Shown here: positions 19,090-27,755 of the stretch, piece by piece
Numbering within the stretch: position 1 is the first letter of the stretch
How the letters are laid out: each line of letters begins with the position of its first letter
Assembly: GCA_947379975.1 (NCBI GenBank)
Contig: CANCPF010000004.1
Span: 33,676 to 97,675 of the forward strand
Reading direction: 5' to 3'
From: Methylophilaceae bacterium
GTDB lineage: Bacteria > Pseudomonadota > Gammaproteobacteria > Burkholderiales > Methylophilaceae
DNA length: 64,000 bases
The notes under the pieces: model-generated
What the model was told of the DNA's origin: nothing
Database searches by the model: none
The model's input: the letters and a program-made list of their open reading frames with translations, nothing else
Position numbers and translations under genes: made by a program

Positions 19090-20271
19090 TTAAGCCCCAG
19101 CGCTTACATCCGACTTTCCAAAAAGCATAAACCACAAATAACCTACAAAACCAGCTAGCAGCGAAGCTAATAAAATCGACATTTTTGCTGCATTGATAAT
19201 GTCTAGGCTGCCAACAAAAGCAAGGTTGGTAATAAAAATAGACATGGTAAAGCCAATGCCGCCCAATATGCCGGCGCCAACAATATGCAACCATTTTAAG
19301 TCTGCGGGTAAACGACAAATGCCAAGCGCAACGGCGAGAAAACAAAATAAAGTCACGCCTAACGGTTTGCCTAGCACTAAGCCCAAGATTACGCCTAAGC
19401 TATTGGCGCTGCTTAGGCCTGACAACCAATCAGCACCTAGCGTAATGCCAGTATTGGCTAATGCAAAAATCGGCAAAATGATGAATGCGACTGGTGTATG
19501 TAAAAAATGTTCCAGCTTGTATGAAGGCGATTTCTTATCATCATCTTTTGCCGAAAAAGGAATGGCGAAGGCTAGCATAATGCCGGCAACCGTGGCATGT
19601 ATGCCTGATTTCAGCATGAGGAACCACATCAAAACGCCGCCTATTAGATAAGGCAAAAGTGCCATCACTCTAAAGACGCGATTTAACACTATTAATAATG
19701 CCCAAACAGCCAATGCACTTACTAGATAAGCAACGGATAGTTTGGCGGTGTAAAAGGCGGCGATAATCACAATGGCGCCTAAATCGTCTATGACGGCAAA
19801 AGCCACGACAAATACTTTTAGCGAAGCTGGAATACGGTTGCCTAGAATGGCTAAAACACCTAGAGCAAAGGCAATGTCGGTGGCCATGGGGATGCCAATA
19901 CCATTTTGCGTGGGTGTTGCCTGATTGAATAAATAGTGAATAAGTGCAGGCAGCAGCATGCCACCAACTGCGGCACAAATCGGAAGTAGCGCGTTTTTGA
20001 TGTGGGACAGTTCACCAATATAGATTTCCCGCTCCAGCTCTAAACCTATCAGCAGAAAGAAGATGGCCATTAAGCCATCGTTGACCCAATGTTCAAGCTT
20101 TAAACCAGCGACATCAGTTTGCCACAGGCTTAAGTAATCTTGGCCAATTGGGGAATTGGTCATTGCTATTGCAATGATTGTGCAAATAATCAACAATATG
20201 CCGCTAGATTTTTCAGAGTCAAAAAACCGATTGAAAGTGTTAGATAAAATTATTGCTGCCATTTTTCTCAT
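19090..20271 (-). CDS. nhaA: Na+/H+ antiporter NhaA
   Basis: Inner-membrane electrogenic antiporter of 393 aa that exports Na+ or Li+ in exchange for protons and is central to pH and sodium homeostasis. It has about 12 hydrophobic segments. Family motifs are WVNDGLMAIFFLLIGLELERE, the unwound TM4 region GIPMATDIAFALGVLA with the conserved Asp, and the ion-binding aspartate pair in FAVIDDLGAIVIIA. The late GAGILGGIGFTMSIFI motif is also intact. It is monocistronic and convergent with the CNNM gene. I see no nhaR-type regulator next to it. Confidence 0.96.
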   Translation of the reverse strand: MRKMAAIILSNTFNRFFDSEKSSGILLIICTIIAIAMTNSPIGQDYLSLWQTDVAGLKLEHWVNDGLMAIFFLLIGLELEREIYIGELSHIKNALLPICAAVGGMLLPALIHYLFNQATPTQNGIGIPMATDIAFALGVLAILGNRIPASLKVFVVAFAVIDDLGAIVIIAAFYTAKLSVAYLVSALAVWALLIVLNRVFRVMALLPYLIGGVLMWFLMLKSGIHATVAGIMLAFAIPFSAKDDDKKSPSYKLEHFLHTPVAFIILPIFALANTGITLGADWLSGLSSANSLGVILGLVLGKPLGVTLFCFLAVALGICRLPADLKWLHIVGAGILGGIGFTMSIFITNLAFVGSLDIINAAKMSILLASLLAGFVGYLWFMLFGKSDVSAGA

Positions 20272-20388
20272 GCGTGACTCTTTTTAAACAGGTAATTAAT
20301 CTCACCATTATCCTCGCTCAATCAATAAGTGCTGCAAATTTTCGTCACATAAATTTTAGGCATAGATTTTTGTGAGTAGAAGCAATCT

Positions 20389-20434
20389 TTTGCTAACATC
20401 AGTTATCATTCGTTTAATCTAAAAGATTAGCAAA
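20389..20434 (+). promoter_or_regulatory. overlapping alternative inverted repeats upstream of the flavoprotein gene
   Basis: TTTGCTAA (20389-20396) is matched by TTAGCAAA (20427-20434), and an inner stem TAATCT (20415-20420) / AGATTA (20424-20429) shares three bases with the second arm. The two stems are therefore mutually exclusive, 40 bp before the gene at 20475. This may be an operator or a weak attenuator, but it is suggestive only. Confidence 0.25.
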
Positions 20435-20474
20435 GCTATCTAAACCAACTCAATCAGGCCTCACCAACTAAACC

Positions 20475-22100
20475 ATGATTAGAATCACTGAAATTAAATT
20501 ACCGCTTGAACATAAACCTAGCGATATTATTGCTGCCGTTATCAAAAAGCTAGGCATTAATGCTACGGACTTAGTTGAATATACTATTTTCAAACGTGGC
20601 ATTGACGCGCGTAAAGCCAATGCCATTTTGTTAGCCTACACCTTGGATGTTACGGTTAAGGGCGAAACGAAAGTATTAGCCAAATTAACCAAAGATCCGC
20701 ATGTAAAACTGGCACCAGATACTTCTTATAAATTTGTGGCGCAAGCACCAGAAAATCTAGAAAGCAGACCCGTGGTGGTTGGTTTAGGTCCTTCTGGTTT
20801 ATTTGCTGCCTTAGTTTTAGCGCAGTCTGGCTTTAAGCCATTGGTGTTAGAGCGAGGTAAAGCAGTACGCGATCGCACAAAAGACACTTTCAACTTTTGG
20901 CGTAAAAGTGAGCTAAATACAGAATCTAACGTGCAGTTTGGTGAAGGCGGCGCTGGTACATTCTCCGATGGCAAACTTTACAGCCAGATTAAAGACCCGA
21001 ATCATTACGGTCGCAAAGTATTAAACGAGTTTGTAACTGCCGGTGCGCCCGAAGAGATTTTATATGTCAGCCATCCGCACATCGGTACTTTTAGATTAGT
21101 CGGCATGGTAGAAAAAATGCGTGAAACGATTATTGCGCTGGGCGGCGAAATTCGCTTTGAGAGTCGTGTTGATGATATTGAAATTGCGCCTGATGCCAAC
21201 GGACAAAGTCAGGTGCAAGCCTTAATATTAGCTAGTGGCGAACGTATAGCCGCGAATCACGTAATTTTAGCCGTTGGCCATAGCGCGCGTGATACCTTTG
21301 AAATGATCCATAAGCGGGGCATTTTTATTGAAGCCAAACCGTTCAGCATCGGTTTCAGAATAGAGCATCCGCAATCGCTCATTGACAATGCACGCCACGG
21401 CCCAAATGCGCAGCACCCTATTTTAGGCGCAGCGGATTACAAATTAGTGCATCATGCCAGCAACGGCCGCAGTGTGTATAGTTTTTGCATGTGCCCAGGC
21501 GGCACGGTGGTGGCTTCGGCCTCTGAAGAAGGTTGCGTAGTCACCAACGGCATGAGCCAATATTCACGTAATGAGCGCAACGCCAACGCTGGAATTGTGG
21601 TCGGCATTACGCCTGAAGTGGATTTTCCGGGTGATCCGCTGGCTGGCATGGAGTTGCAACGCAAATGGGAGCGCCAAGCATACTTATTAGGCGGCAGTAC
21701 CTATCAAGCACCGGGACAGTTGGTTGGTGACTTTTTAGCCAATCAGCCTTCGACTGAGTTTGGTGCAGTGATGCCTTCATACACGCCTAGCGTACATTTA
21801 ACCAATTTAGATACAGCCTTGCCAGAATATGTGATTAGCGCCATTCGTGAAGCGATTCCACAATTTGCCAAACAAATTAAAGGTTTTGACCTTGCAGACG
21901 CCATACTTACCGGCGTAGAAACGCGTACTTCGTCACCGATTCGCATTAAACGTAACGACGATAATTTGCAAAGCATCAATACTAAAGGCTTGTATCCAAC
22001 TGGTGAAGGTGCAGGTTATGCCGGTGGTATTTTATCGGCCGGTGTTGATGGTATTCGCGTGGCAGAAGCAGTGGCTTTGAGTATTCGCTACCCGACATAA
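20475..22100 (+). CDS. FAD-dependent dehydrogenase of the COG2509 type, function unknown
   Basis: A 541-aa cytosolic flavoprotein. An N-terminal ~90-residue alpha/beta domain (KRGIDARKANAILLAYTLDV) precedes a dinucleotide fold with VVVGLGPSGLFAALVLA and LERGKAVRDR. Next comes the family hallmark NVQFGEGGAGTFSDGKL, and later YSFCMCPGGTVVASASEEG with a Cys-Met-Cys, then GVETRTSSPIRI and the FAD-binding ending GLYPTGEGAGYAGGILSAG. Members are widespread but uncharacterised oxidoreductases, so substrate and pathway are unknown. It is monocistronic, and the 87-nt structured element lies between it and convergent ahpF. Confidence 0.88.
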   Translation: MIRITEIKLPLEHKPSDIIAAVIKKLGINATDLVEYTIFKRGIDARKANAILLAYTLDVTVKGETKVLAKLTKDPHVKLAPDTSYKFVAQAPENLESRPVVVGLGPSGLFAALVLAQSGFKPLVLERGKAVRDRTKDTFNFWRKSELNTESNVQFGEGGAGTFSDGKLYSQIKDPNHYGRKVLNEFVTAGAPEEILYVSHPHIGTFRLVGMVEKMRETIIALGGEIRFESRVDDIEIAPDANGQSQVQALILASGERIAANHVILAVGHSARDTFEMIHKRGIFIEAKPFSIGFRIEHPQSLIDNARHGPNAQHPILGAADYKLVHHASNGRSVYSFCMCPGGTVVASASEEGCVVTNGMSQYSRNERNANAGIVVGITPEVDFPGDPLAGMELQRKWERQAYLLGGSTYQAPGQLVGDFLANQPSTEFGAVMPSYTPSVHLTNLDTALPEYVISAIREAIPQFAKQIKGFDLADAILTGVETRTSSPIRIKRNDDNLQSINTKGLYPTGEGAGYAGGILSAGVDGIRVAEAVALSIRYPT

Positions 22101-22183
22101 CGCTTATTTTTGAGGTGTTGCTTTAGCTGAGAGAATTTTACGAAACTAAAGACCTACTCAATTTTATCAAATTAATTAAAAGC

Positions 22184-22270
22184 CAGTCATCCGGAGGAGA
22201 CCGTAAAGGTCTTCTCCACAGAATATATGCGCTAAAGCACATTATTCTGAGTGAAAAGACGGGATGACTG
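22184..22270. repeat. three-way-junction palindromic element between convergent genes
   Basis: Perfect 9-bp outer arms CAGTCATCC (22184-22192) and GGATGACTG (22262-22270) enclose two hairpins. Hairpin 1 pairs GGAGGAGACC (22193-22202) with GGTCTTCTCC (22208-22217) around a GTAAA loop, with one G.U pair. Hairpin 2 pairs CAGAATA (22219-22225) with TATTCTG (22243-22249) and continues inward to a TAAA loop. The element ends three bases before the ahpF stop codon and lacks a T-run. It may be a small mobile repeat, a structured 3' UTR or a bidirectional transcription stop. No second full copy is visible in this window. Confidence 0.7.
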
Positions 22271-22272
22271 TA

Positions 22273-23847
22273 TTATTGCCTAATCAAATAATCAAACGCA
22301 CCTAAAGCAGCCTTTGCGCCTTCACCCATGGCAATGATGATTTGTTTATAAGGCACCGTGGTTACATCGCCGGCCGCAAAAACGCCGGCTAGCGATGTTT
22401 GGCCGTGTGGATTAACCTCAATTTCACCAAACTTACTCAAATCTATACCGCTGGATTTCAACCAATCAGTATTGGGTAATAGGCCAATTTGTACAAATAC
22501 GCCAGCTAAATCCAAATGATGTACGATTTCAGTAACGCGGTCTTTATAGACCAAGCCATTCATTTTTTGATTTGCACCGGTAATTTCCGTGGTCTGCGCA
22601 TTCACAATGACCGTGACGTTGCTAAGGCTGTGCAATTTATCTTGCAAAACAGCGTCCGCACGTAATTTAGAATCAAATTGCAATAAAGTCACGTGCTTCA
22701 CAAAGCCAGCTAAATCAATCGCTGCTTCTACACCAGAATTACCGCCACCAATGACAGCAATCTCTTTGCCTTTAAATAATGGGCCATCGCAATGCGGGCA
22801 GTAAGCCACGCCTTTGCCGCGGTATTCTTTTTCGCCAGGCACATTCATTTCTTTCCAACGCGCACCTGTGGCGACAATCACCGCTTTGCTTTTGAGTGTG
22901 GCGCCGCTTTCTAATTTGATTGAAATTAAATTGTTGTCGCTAGATGGTTGAATCAAAGCTTCTGCTCGCTGTAAATGCATGACATCAATGTCGTAAGTTT
23001 TTACGTGCTCTTCAAGCGCCGCGACTAATTTAGGGCCTTCCGTTTCTTTAACAGAAATAAAGTTTTCGATGCCCATGGTGTCCATTACTTGACCACCAAA
23101 TCTATCCGCAACTACGCCAGTTCTAATGCCTTTACGTGCGGCGTAAATTGCCGCTGATGCGCCTGCTGGGCCACCGCCAACAATTAACACATCATATGGC
23201 GCTTTGGCATCTAATTTTTTAGCTTCACGCGCAATGATGCCAGAATCTAATTTTGGTAAAATTTCATCGACGCCCATACGGCCAGCGCCAAATTCTTGAC
23301 CATTCATAAAAATAGTCGGTACTGCCATGATCTTGCGTTCATTTACTTCGTCTTGAAACAAAGAGCCGTCTATCATCACATGCGTAATATTTGGGTTAAT
23401 GACCGCCATTAAATTTAAAGCCTGCACCACTTCTGGACAGTTATGGCATGAAAGTGAGATGAACGTCTCAAAATGAAACTCACCTTCCAGCGCAGCAATT
23501 TGCGCGATTTTTTCAGCTTCTAATTTTAGTGGATGGCCACCCACTTGTAATAAGGCTAATACCAAAGATGTAAACTCATGACCCATAGGAATTCCCGCAA
23601 AACGAATCCCTACTTGTTGCGCAACATCGTTATGCGTCTTGTCGCGCTTCACAGCAAAGGATGGTGTGCGTGCATCTTCACCGCGAATCAGCGTGATTTT
23701 GTCTGACATGCTGGCAATTTCTTCCAACAATGCCAACATCTCTTTAGAGCCTGCACTAACATCCACTGATGCTTCAAGCACAATCGGCTCTCTAAGCATT
23801 TGTAAATAGGTTTGTAGCTGGGTTTTGATCGCGGTTTCTAATGCCAT
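22273..23847 (-). CDS. ahpF: alkyl hydroperoxide reductase subunit F
   Basis: NADH:peroxiredoxin oxidoreductase of 524 aa that passes electrons from NADH via FAD and two disulfides to AhpC. The N-terminal tandem thioredoxin-like domain (~1-200) has the CxxC in SCHNCPEV (Cys134, Cys137). FAD binding starts at [19 protein letters not shown] (~220-238), the second redox pair is CPHC at 350-353, and NADH binding follows at [17 protein letters not shown]. The length and order match E. coli AhpF. It lies downstream of ahpC but behind two hairpins, so its expression may depend on read-through or its own promoter. Confidence 0.97.
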   Translation of the reverse strand: MALETAIKTQLQTYLQMLREPIVLEASVDVSAGSKEMLALLEEIASMSDKITLIRGEDARTPSFAVKRDKTHNDVAQQVGIRFAGIPMGHEFTSLVLALLQVGGHPLKLEAEKIAQIAALEGEFHFETFISLSCHNCPEVVQALNLMAVINPNITHVMIDGSLFQDEVNERKIMAVPTIFMNGQEFGAGRMGVDEILPKLDSGIIAREAKKLDAKAPYDVLIVGGGPAGASAAIYAARKGIRTGVVADRFGGQVMDTMGIENFISVKETEGPKLVAALEEHVKTYDIDVMHLQRAEALIQPSSDNNLISIKLESGATLKSKAVIVATGARWKEMNVPGEKEYRGKGVAYCPHCDGPLFKGKEIAVIGGGNSGVEAAIDLAGFVKHVTLLQFDSKLRADAVLQDKLHSLSNVTVIVNAQTTEITGANQKMNGLVYKDRVTEIVHHLDLAGVFVQIGLLPNTDWLKSSGIDLSKFGEIEVNPHGQTSLAGVFAAGDVTTVPYKQIIIAMGEGAKAALGAFDYLIRQ

Positions 23848-23888
23848 GGTTATTCTCTTTGGGTATTTATTTGGTATTTATTAAGCTG

Positions 23889-23917
23889 AAAAAAAAGCTT
23901 TATCTTTTGGATAAAGC
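23889..23917 (-). terminator. Rho-independent terminator downstream of ahpC
   Basis: In the minus-strand RNA an 8-bp perfect stem (GCTTTATC/GATAAAGC) with a CAAAA loop is followed directly by eight U residues. This is a textbook terminator placed between ahpC and ahpF, and it would keep much of the ahpC transcript from entering ahpF. Confidence 0.88.
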
Positions 23918-23928
23918 GATCGTTTTAA

Positions 23929-23961
23929 ATTTCATCCCAAGCTTTTGCCTTGGGATGAAAT
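23929..23961. repeat. 13-bp perfect inverted repeat in the ahpC-ahpF gap
   Basis: ATTTCATCCCAAG (23929-23941) pairs perfectly with CTTGGGATGAAAT (23949-23961) around a 7-nt loop. It lies just upstream, in the minus direction, of the T-tailed terminator and lacks its own T-run. It may protect the ahpC mRNA 3' end or act as a first pause hairpin. Confidence 0.65.
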
Positions 23962-24003
23962 ATTTGGCGTGCTACATTAACGCTTGATTAAAGCGTGTCT
24001 AAA

Positions 24004-24567
24004 TTAGATTTTGCCTACTAAATCTAAAGATGGTGCTAAAGTTTCTGCACCTGGTGTCCAAGCTGCAGGACAAACTTCACCTGGGTGAGCGGCAACATAT
24101 TGAGCTGCTTGTGCTTTACGGATTAAATCTTCAGCAGAACGGCCAATCCCTAGATCGTTTACTTCAAGGGCTTTAATCACGCCTTCTGGATTGATTAAGA
24201 ATGTGCCACGAAGTGCTAAACCTTCTTCTTCAATCATCACTTCAAAGTTACGTGTGATAGTGCCTGTTGGGTCAGCAATCATTGGGTATTTAATTTTTTT
24301 GATAGTATCAGAAGCGTCATGCCAAGCTTTATGAGTGAAATGCGTATCGGTTGATACTGAATAAATCTCAACACCCATTTTTTGGAATGTTGCGTAATGA
24401 TCAGCTAAATCACCTAATTCTGTTGGGCAAACAAAAGTGAAATCCGCTGGGTAAAATACAACAGCAGACCAATGGCCTTTTAGGCTGGCTTCAGTTACTT
24501 CAATGAATTTACCGTTGTGGTAGGCTTGTGCTTTAAATGGTTTAATTTCTGTGTTTACTAATGACAT
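24004..24567 (-). CDS. ahpC: alkyl hydroperoxide reductase subunit C (2-Cys peroxiredoxin)
   Basis: Typical 2-Cys peroxiredoxin of 187 aa that reduces H2O2, organic peroxides and peroxynitrite in the cytosol, and is recycled by AhpF. The peroxidatic cysteine is Cys47 in [13 protein letters not shown], and the resolving cysteine is Cys166 in GEVCPAAW. The GGLG-like stretch and C-terminal tail ([12 protein letters not shown]) are those of the eukaryote-like, AhpF-dependent AhpC class. A purine-rich AAAGGGAAA ribosome site precedes the ATG. A TATAAT box and two upstream palindromes suggest its own regulated promoter. Confidence 0.97.
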   Translation of the reverse strand: MSLVNTEIKPFKAQAYHNGKFIEVTEASLKGHWSAVVFYPADFTFVCPTELGDLADHYATFQKMGVEIYSVSTDTHFTHKAWHDASDTIKKIKYPMIADPTGTITRNFEVMIEEEGLALRGTFLINPEGVIKALEVNDLGIGRSAEDLIRKAQAAQYVAAHPGEVCPAAWTPGAETLAPSLDLVGKI

Positions 24568-24640
24568 AATAATTTCCCTTTGTGGTTAAAATGCTGGTTA
24601 TAAAACAATTGCTGCGATAACTATTAATTTCTAAGTTTGG

Positions 24641-24706
24641 ATTATAGGGCGCTTAGTTTAATAAATCTAATACATCATTTTAATGATATTGATAAGCTGA
24701 GCTTAT
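24641..24706 (-). promoter_or_regulatory. candidate ahpC promoter with two upstream operators
   Basis: On the minus strand a perfect TATAAT (-10) lies at 24646-24641, 74 bp before the ahpC start, with no good -35. Upstream of it are two perfect inverted repeats: ATCATT-TT-AATGAT at 24674-24687 and ATAAGCT-G-AGCTTAT at 24692-24706. The second has T-N11-A form, typical of LysR-type regulator sites such as OxyR. A poor -35 plus an upstream LysR-like site fits an activator-dependent promoter. OxyR control is inferred only. Confidence 0.5.
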
Positions 24707-24745
24707 GAAATATATAGTGTGACTGAATTACAAAAGACTATTTTA

Positions 24746-25078
24746 CTAGGCTTGCGTGACTGCAATATTCTGCGTGGCCGTTTCACCTAAATTATCTACC
24801 CAAGTCACTTCAATAATGTCACCTACTTTAGCGTTCTTTAGCCGAAATGTTAAATATGGATTTTTAGAAATACCTGTTCCCCACTGCGCCTCAAGCACAA
24901 TTTTTCCATTCAACGTGGCGGTGACCAATTGCACAAAATGCGCAGGGATCAGCTTGTCGAAATCATCTTTTTTGCGGCCAGTTTCCATCGCGTGACTCAT
25001 TAGCACTTTCACTTCCGTCACCTCGCCCTTTAACTGGGCACGCATTTTCATATTGTCTGCATTCAGTCCGGCCATCAT
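24746..25078 (-). CDS. soxZ: thiosulfate-oxidation carrier subunit SoxZ
   Basis: A small sulfite-oxidase-like immunoglobulin-fold protein that pairs with SoxY to form the periplasmic sulfur-carrier complex. Motifs are MRAQLKGEVTEVKVLMSHAMETG and the ending AKVGDIIEVTWVDNLGE. It has no signal peptide, as expected, since SoxZ is exported by piggyback on Tat-targeted SoxY. I prefer the ATG at 25078, which overlaps the soxY stop as ATGA, giving about 110 aa. A GTG at 25084 is the longest alternative and an ATG at 25075 the shortest. It ends 178 bp before the ahpC start. Confidence 0.9.
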   Translation of the reverse strand: MMAGLNADNMKMRAQLKGEVTEVKVLMSHAMETGRKKDDFDKLIPAHFVQLVTATLNGKIVLEAQWGTGISKNPYLTFRLKNAKVGDIIEVTWVDNLGETATQNIAVTQA

Positions 25079-25518
25079 CCACACCCATTTTCTAATACGA
25101 TAACATTTTTGGAATGGGTGAAATATTGATAGCCTGCTTTCACCACCACCTTAATATCTGAAGTGTCAGCCATTTTAATGCGCGTGATAATAAACGGCTC
25201 TGCACCATGGCTAAATTTAAAATGCGCGATCAATGGCGTCGGATTTTTTTCTACAAAAATAGACATAGTTTCAGTATTCGCAATATTGCTTTTTACTTCA
25301 ACCTGAACAATCGCACCATTTTCAGCTCGGTCTGGGGCTATTATTTGAATATCCAAGCTAGTGATTTCATCGTGTATCGCTAGATTTTTGCTGGCCTCGT
25401 TTAATTTTGTTGTTTCAAATGCCGCTTTATTCCACAATGCAGCCCACGCATTAACCGGCAGCAATAATAGTAAAGAGGCGCCGCCTAGTAATAAGCTTAA
25501 AAATTTTCTACGCTGCAT
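25075..25518 (-). CDS. soxY: thiosulfate-oxidation carrier subunit SoxY, Tat-exported
   Basis: Periplasmic sulfur-carrying subunit of 147 aa. A twin-arginine signal peptide MQRRKFLSLLLGGASLLLLL ends near NAWA at residue 26. The mature domain has an Ig-like fold, and the C-terminus ends LENGCG, where Cys146 is the site on which thiosulfate-derived sulfur is bound in Sox systems (the usual ending is GGCG). It overlaps soxZ by 4 bp. SoxXA, SoxB and SoxCD genes are not in this window, so the pair may serve an incomplete Sox pathway or another sulfur route. The bepA-like gene ends 15 bp upstream, so co-transcription is likely. Confidence 0.9.
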   Translation of the reverse strand: MQRRKFLSLLLGGASLLLLLPVNAWAALWNKAAFETTKLNEASKNLAIHDEITSLDIQIIAPDRAENGAIVQVEVKSNIANTETMSIFVEKNPTPLIAHFKFSHGAEPFIITRIKMADTSDIKVVVKAGYQYFTHSKNVIVLENGCG

Positions 25519-25533
25519 GCTATATTCCTATCC

Positions 25534-26967
25534 TTATTTTTTAATATCGCCCTGCATGCGGCGAAGTTCTTTTAAGCGTGCTTCAACCATCGATTTCTGA
25601 TAAAAATCTCCATCGCTGGCTTTGCTGGCCAATTCCATTTGTTCAATAGCGCGTACCAGATCATATTTTCTATAATACGCCTCACCGAGCGCTTGTTGGC
25701 TAAGTAAGACTTTATTTTTCATGTTGTAAGCTTTCGCCAGCACATCGTAAAAATAGGCATCATCTGGGTAAAGGCTCTGTTTTTCTTGTACCAATTTTAT
25801 GGCGCTATCTGCCTGCTTAATGGCTAAAAAATGCTCAGCATAACCGTAAAGCAAAGCACGGTTATCTGGGAACAAGCCTAAAGCCGCGGCATATTGCTTC
25901 GCGGCAAGTTGCGGATTGTTTTTGGCAACTTGTAAACGCGCGCTTAAATTCTCTATCATCGGGTGTGGCGGCGCATTACTTTTTAGCCATTCGACCTCTT
26001 TTTCGGCTTTTAGGTAGGCACTTTTTCTCATGTAAGCAACAGCTAAACCATAATGCTCTGCAGCCTCGTTGCTATAGCGACGTTCATGAATATTTTGCTC
26101 AAAAACCAGAATGCTAGTTTCAGTTGCACCATTATTAGCCAACAGTTTTGCACGTACATATTGAAACTCAACGCTATCAGAAACCTGCTTATAAGTCATC
26201 TGCTCCACTCGATTGGTCACGTCTGCAATACGCTCGCTGGTCAGTGGGTGGGTACGTAAAAAACTGGGTGCGCCGCCCTCAGCAAACCGCGTGCCGCGCT
26301 GCAAGGTGTTAAAAAAAGCAGGCATGGCGCGTACATCAAAACCACCACTATTGAGAATTTGCAAACCTATTCGATCAGCCTCACGCTCATACTCACGGGT
26401 GTAATCTAACTTGTTTTGCACACCAACAGCAGAGGCTGTTGTGAGCGCACCACTAGCGAGTTGCGGGTTGGCACGCGCAACTAGTAAAGCCAACGCAATG
26501 CCGGCAATATTTTTAAAAGTATCGTATTTTTGAGAGGCCAGCATGCGTGCTAAATGATGCTGTGTGACATGGCCAATTTCATGGCCTAACACGCTAGCCA
26601 GTTCAGATTCGCTATTCGAGGCCAAAATCAAACCAGTATGAACGCCCACCACGCCACCAGGCATGGCAAAGGCGTTGATAGAATTATCCTGCACCACAAA
26701 AAAGTTAAATTTAAGCTGACTATCTGGGCTGCTAGAAACTAATCGCGACCCTAAAGCCTGCAAATACGCGGTGACTTCCGCGTCTTGTACAACGTCATCA
26801 CTGGTAGCAACATCTCGCAAAATTTGCTCGGCAATCGCTTGCTCTTGCAAGGGCGAAAGTACCGTTTGCGAAACATCGCCAAGTTCAGGCAAATCATTCG
26901 CCCAAGCAAAACTCGCAGTGAGCTGGGTGACAAGTAAAACGCTAATTATAGTAGTGTTTAATTTCAT
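25534..26967 (-). CDS. BepA/YfgC-like periplasmic M48 metalloprotease with TPR domain
   Basis: A 477-aa exported protein with a signal peptide ending about residue 23 (SFAWAND). The M48 zinc site is HEIGH at residues 129-133 (VLGHEIGHVTQHHLA), with the third ligand Glu in YEREADRIG near 195. The C-terminal ~200 residues are TPR-like helices (YNEAAEHYGLAVAYMRK type, LLYGYAEHFL, AKAYNMKNK). E. coli BepA of this layout assembles or degrades the LptD and BAM-dependent outer-membrane proteins in the periplasm, and that is the inferred role. It is divergent from moaC, with soxYZ directly downstream. Confidence 0.88.
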   Translation of the reverse strand: MKLNTTIISVLLVTQLTASFAWANDLPELGDVSQTVLSPLQEQAIAEQILRDVATSDDVVQDAEVTAYLQALGSRLVSSSPDSQLKFNFFVVQDNSINAFAMPGGVVGVHTGLILASNSESELASVLGHEIGHVTQHHLARMLASQKYDTFKNIAGIALALLVARANPQLASGALTTASAVGVQNKLDYTREYEREADRIGLQILNSGGFDVRAMPAFFNTLQRGTRFAEGGAPSFLRTHPLTSERIADVTNRVEQMTYKQVSDSVEFQYVRAKLLANNGATETSILVFEQNIHERRYSNEAAEHYGLAVAYMRKSAYLKAEKEVEWLKSNAPPHPMIENLSARLQVAKNNPQLAAKQYAAALGLFPDNRALLYGYAEHFLAIKQADSAIKLVQEKQSLYPDDAYFYDVLAKAYNMKNKVLLSQQALGEAYYRKYDLVRAIEQMELASKASDGDFYQKSMVEARLKELRRMQGDIKK

Positions 26968-27045
26968 TGTTGCTATGATAATAGCTTTATGATTCTAGTT
27001 CAGTAGGATTTGTTAATTGAAAGTAAAATTGGGCGTAATACATCT

Positions 27046-27531
27046 ATGAAAAATTCTGCAAATATTCTCACGCACTTTGATAATAGCGGCCAAGCACACA
27101 TGGTCGATGTCGGCGAAAAAGCCCACACCAAGCGCATTGCCATTGCTAGCGGTATTATCACCATGCAGCATGCCACACTGCAACTGATTAAAAACGGTGA
27201 TGCAAAAAAAGGCGACGTACTTGGCATTGCACGCATCGCCGCAATACAAGGCTCAAAACGTACCGCTGAGTTAATACCGCTATGCCATCCGATTAGCCTC
27301 ACTAAAGTAAGCGTGACGTTTGATCTAGACGAAAAAATGAGTGCCATTACCATGACGGTTAGCACTGAAACTACAGGCCAAACCGGCGTAGAAATGGAAG
27401 CACTCACCGCGGTAAGCGTAGGCTTGCTGACTATTTATGATATGTGCAAAGCTGCGGATAGAGGTATGGTGATGGGCGAGATTAAACTGCTCGAAAAACA
27501 TGGAGGTAATTCTGGTGCTTGGGTTGCGTAG
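27046..27531 (+). CDS. moaC: cyclic pyranopterin monophosphate synthase MoaC
   Basis: Catalyses the ring rearrangement to cPMP in molybdenum cofactor synthesis together with MoaA; a cytosolic hexamer. From ATG 27046 the protein has 161 aa, the usual length, starting [24 protein letters not shown] at 27010 would add 12 residues but has no usable ribosome site. Motifs are [16 protein letters not shown], the active-site loop [14 protein letters not shown] and the metal-binding [25 protein letters not shown] segment. No other moa or moe genes are nearby. It is divergent from the bepA-like gene. Confidence 0.95.
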   Translation: MKNSANILTHFDNSGQAHMVDVGEKAHTKRIAIASGIITMQHATLQLIKNGDAKKGDVLGIARIAAIQGSKRTAELIPLCHPISLTKVSVTFDLDEKMSAITMTVSTETTGQTGVEMEALTAVSVGLLTIYDMCKAADRGMVMGEIKLLEKHGGNSGAWVA

Positions 27532-27611
27532 TAGTAAGCACTAACTCCAAAACTGATTATAAGAAGATAAAGAACGGAGCTTGTCGCAAATCTGTCCCAC
27601 TGAGGATAGCC

Positions 27612-27719
27612 AAGTAGGGTGGGCAAAACGCCTTATCTTGCACACCATTTTCATTGCGGCAAACAAACGCGGTGTGGGTCAAACGGTGTTCAAATAAAGT
27701 TGATTTGCACACCCTACTT
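27612..27719. repeat. MITE-like inverted-repeat element
   Basis: Terminal arms AAGTAGGGTGGGCAAA (27612-27627) and TTTGCACACCCTACTT (27704-27719) match in 15 of 16 positions as inverted repeats. An inner pair (GCACACC near 27640, GGTGTGG near 27671) forms a second stem. No ORF lies inside. TAGC occurs one base outside the left arm and two bases outside the right arm, a possible 4-bp target duplication. The 108-bp length, palindromic structure and intergenic site between convergent moaC and thiO fit a non-autonomous mobile repeat. Only one copy is in the window. Confidence 0.65.
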
Positions 27720-27755
27720 TTAGCTGTGGCTTGTGTGCTAAATATCGTTACGCTT

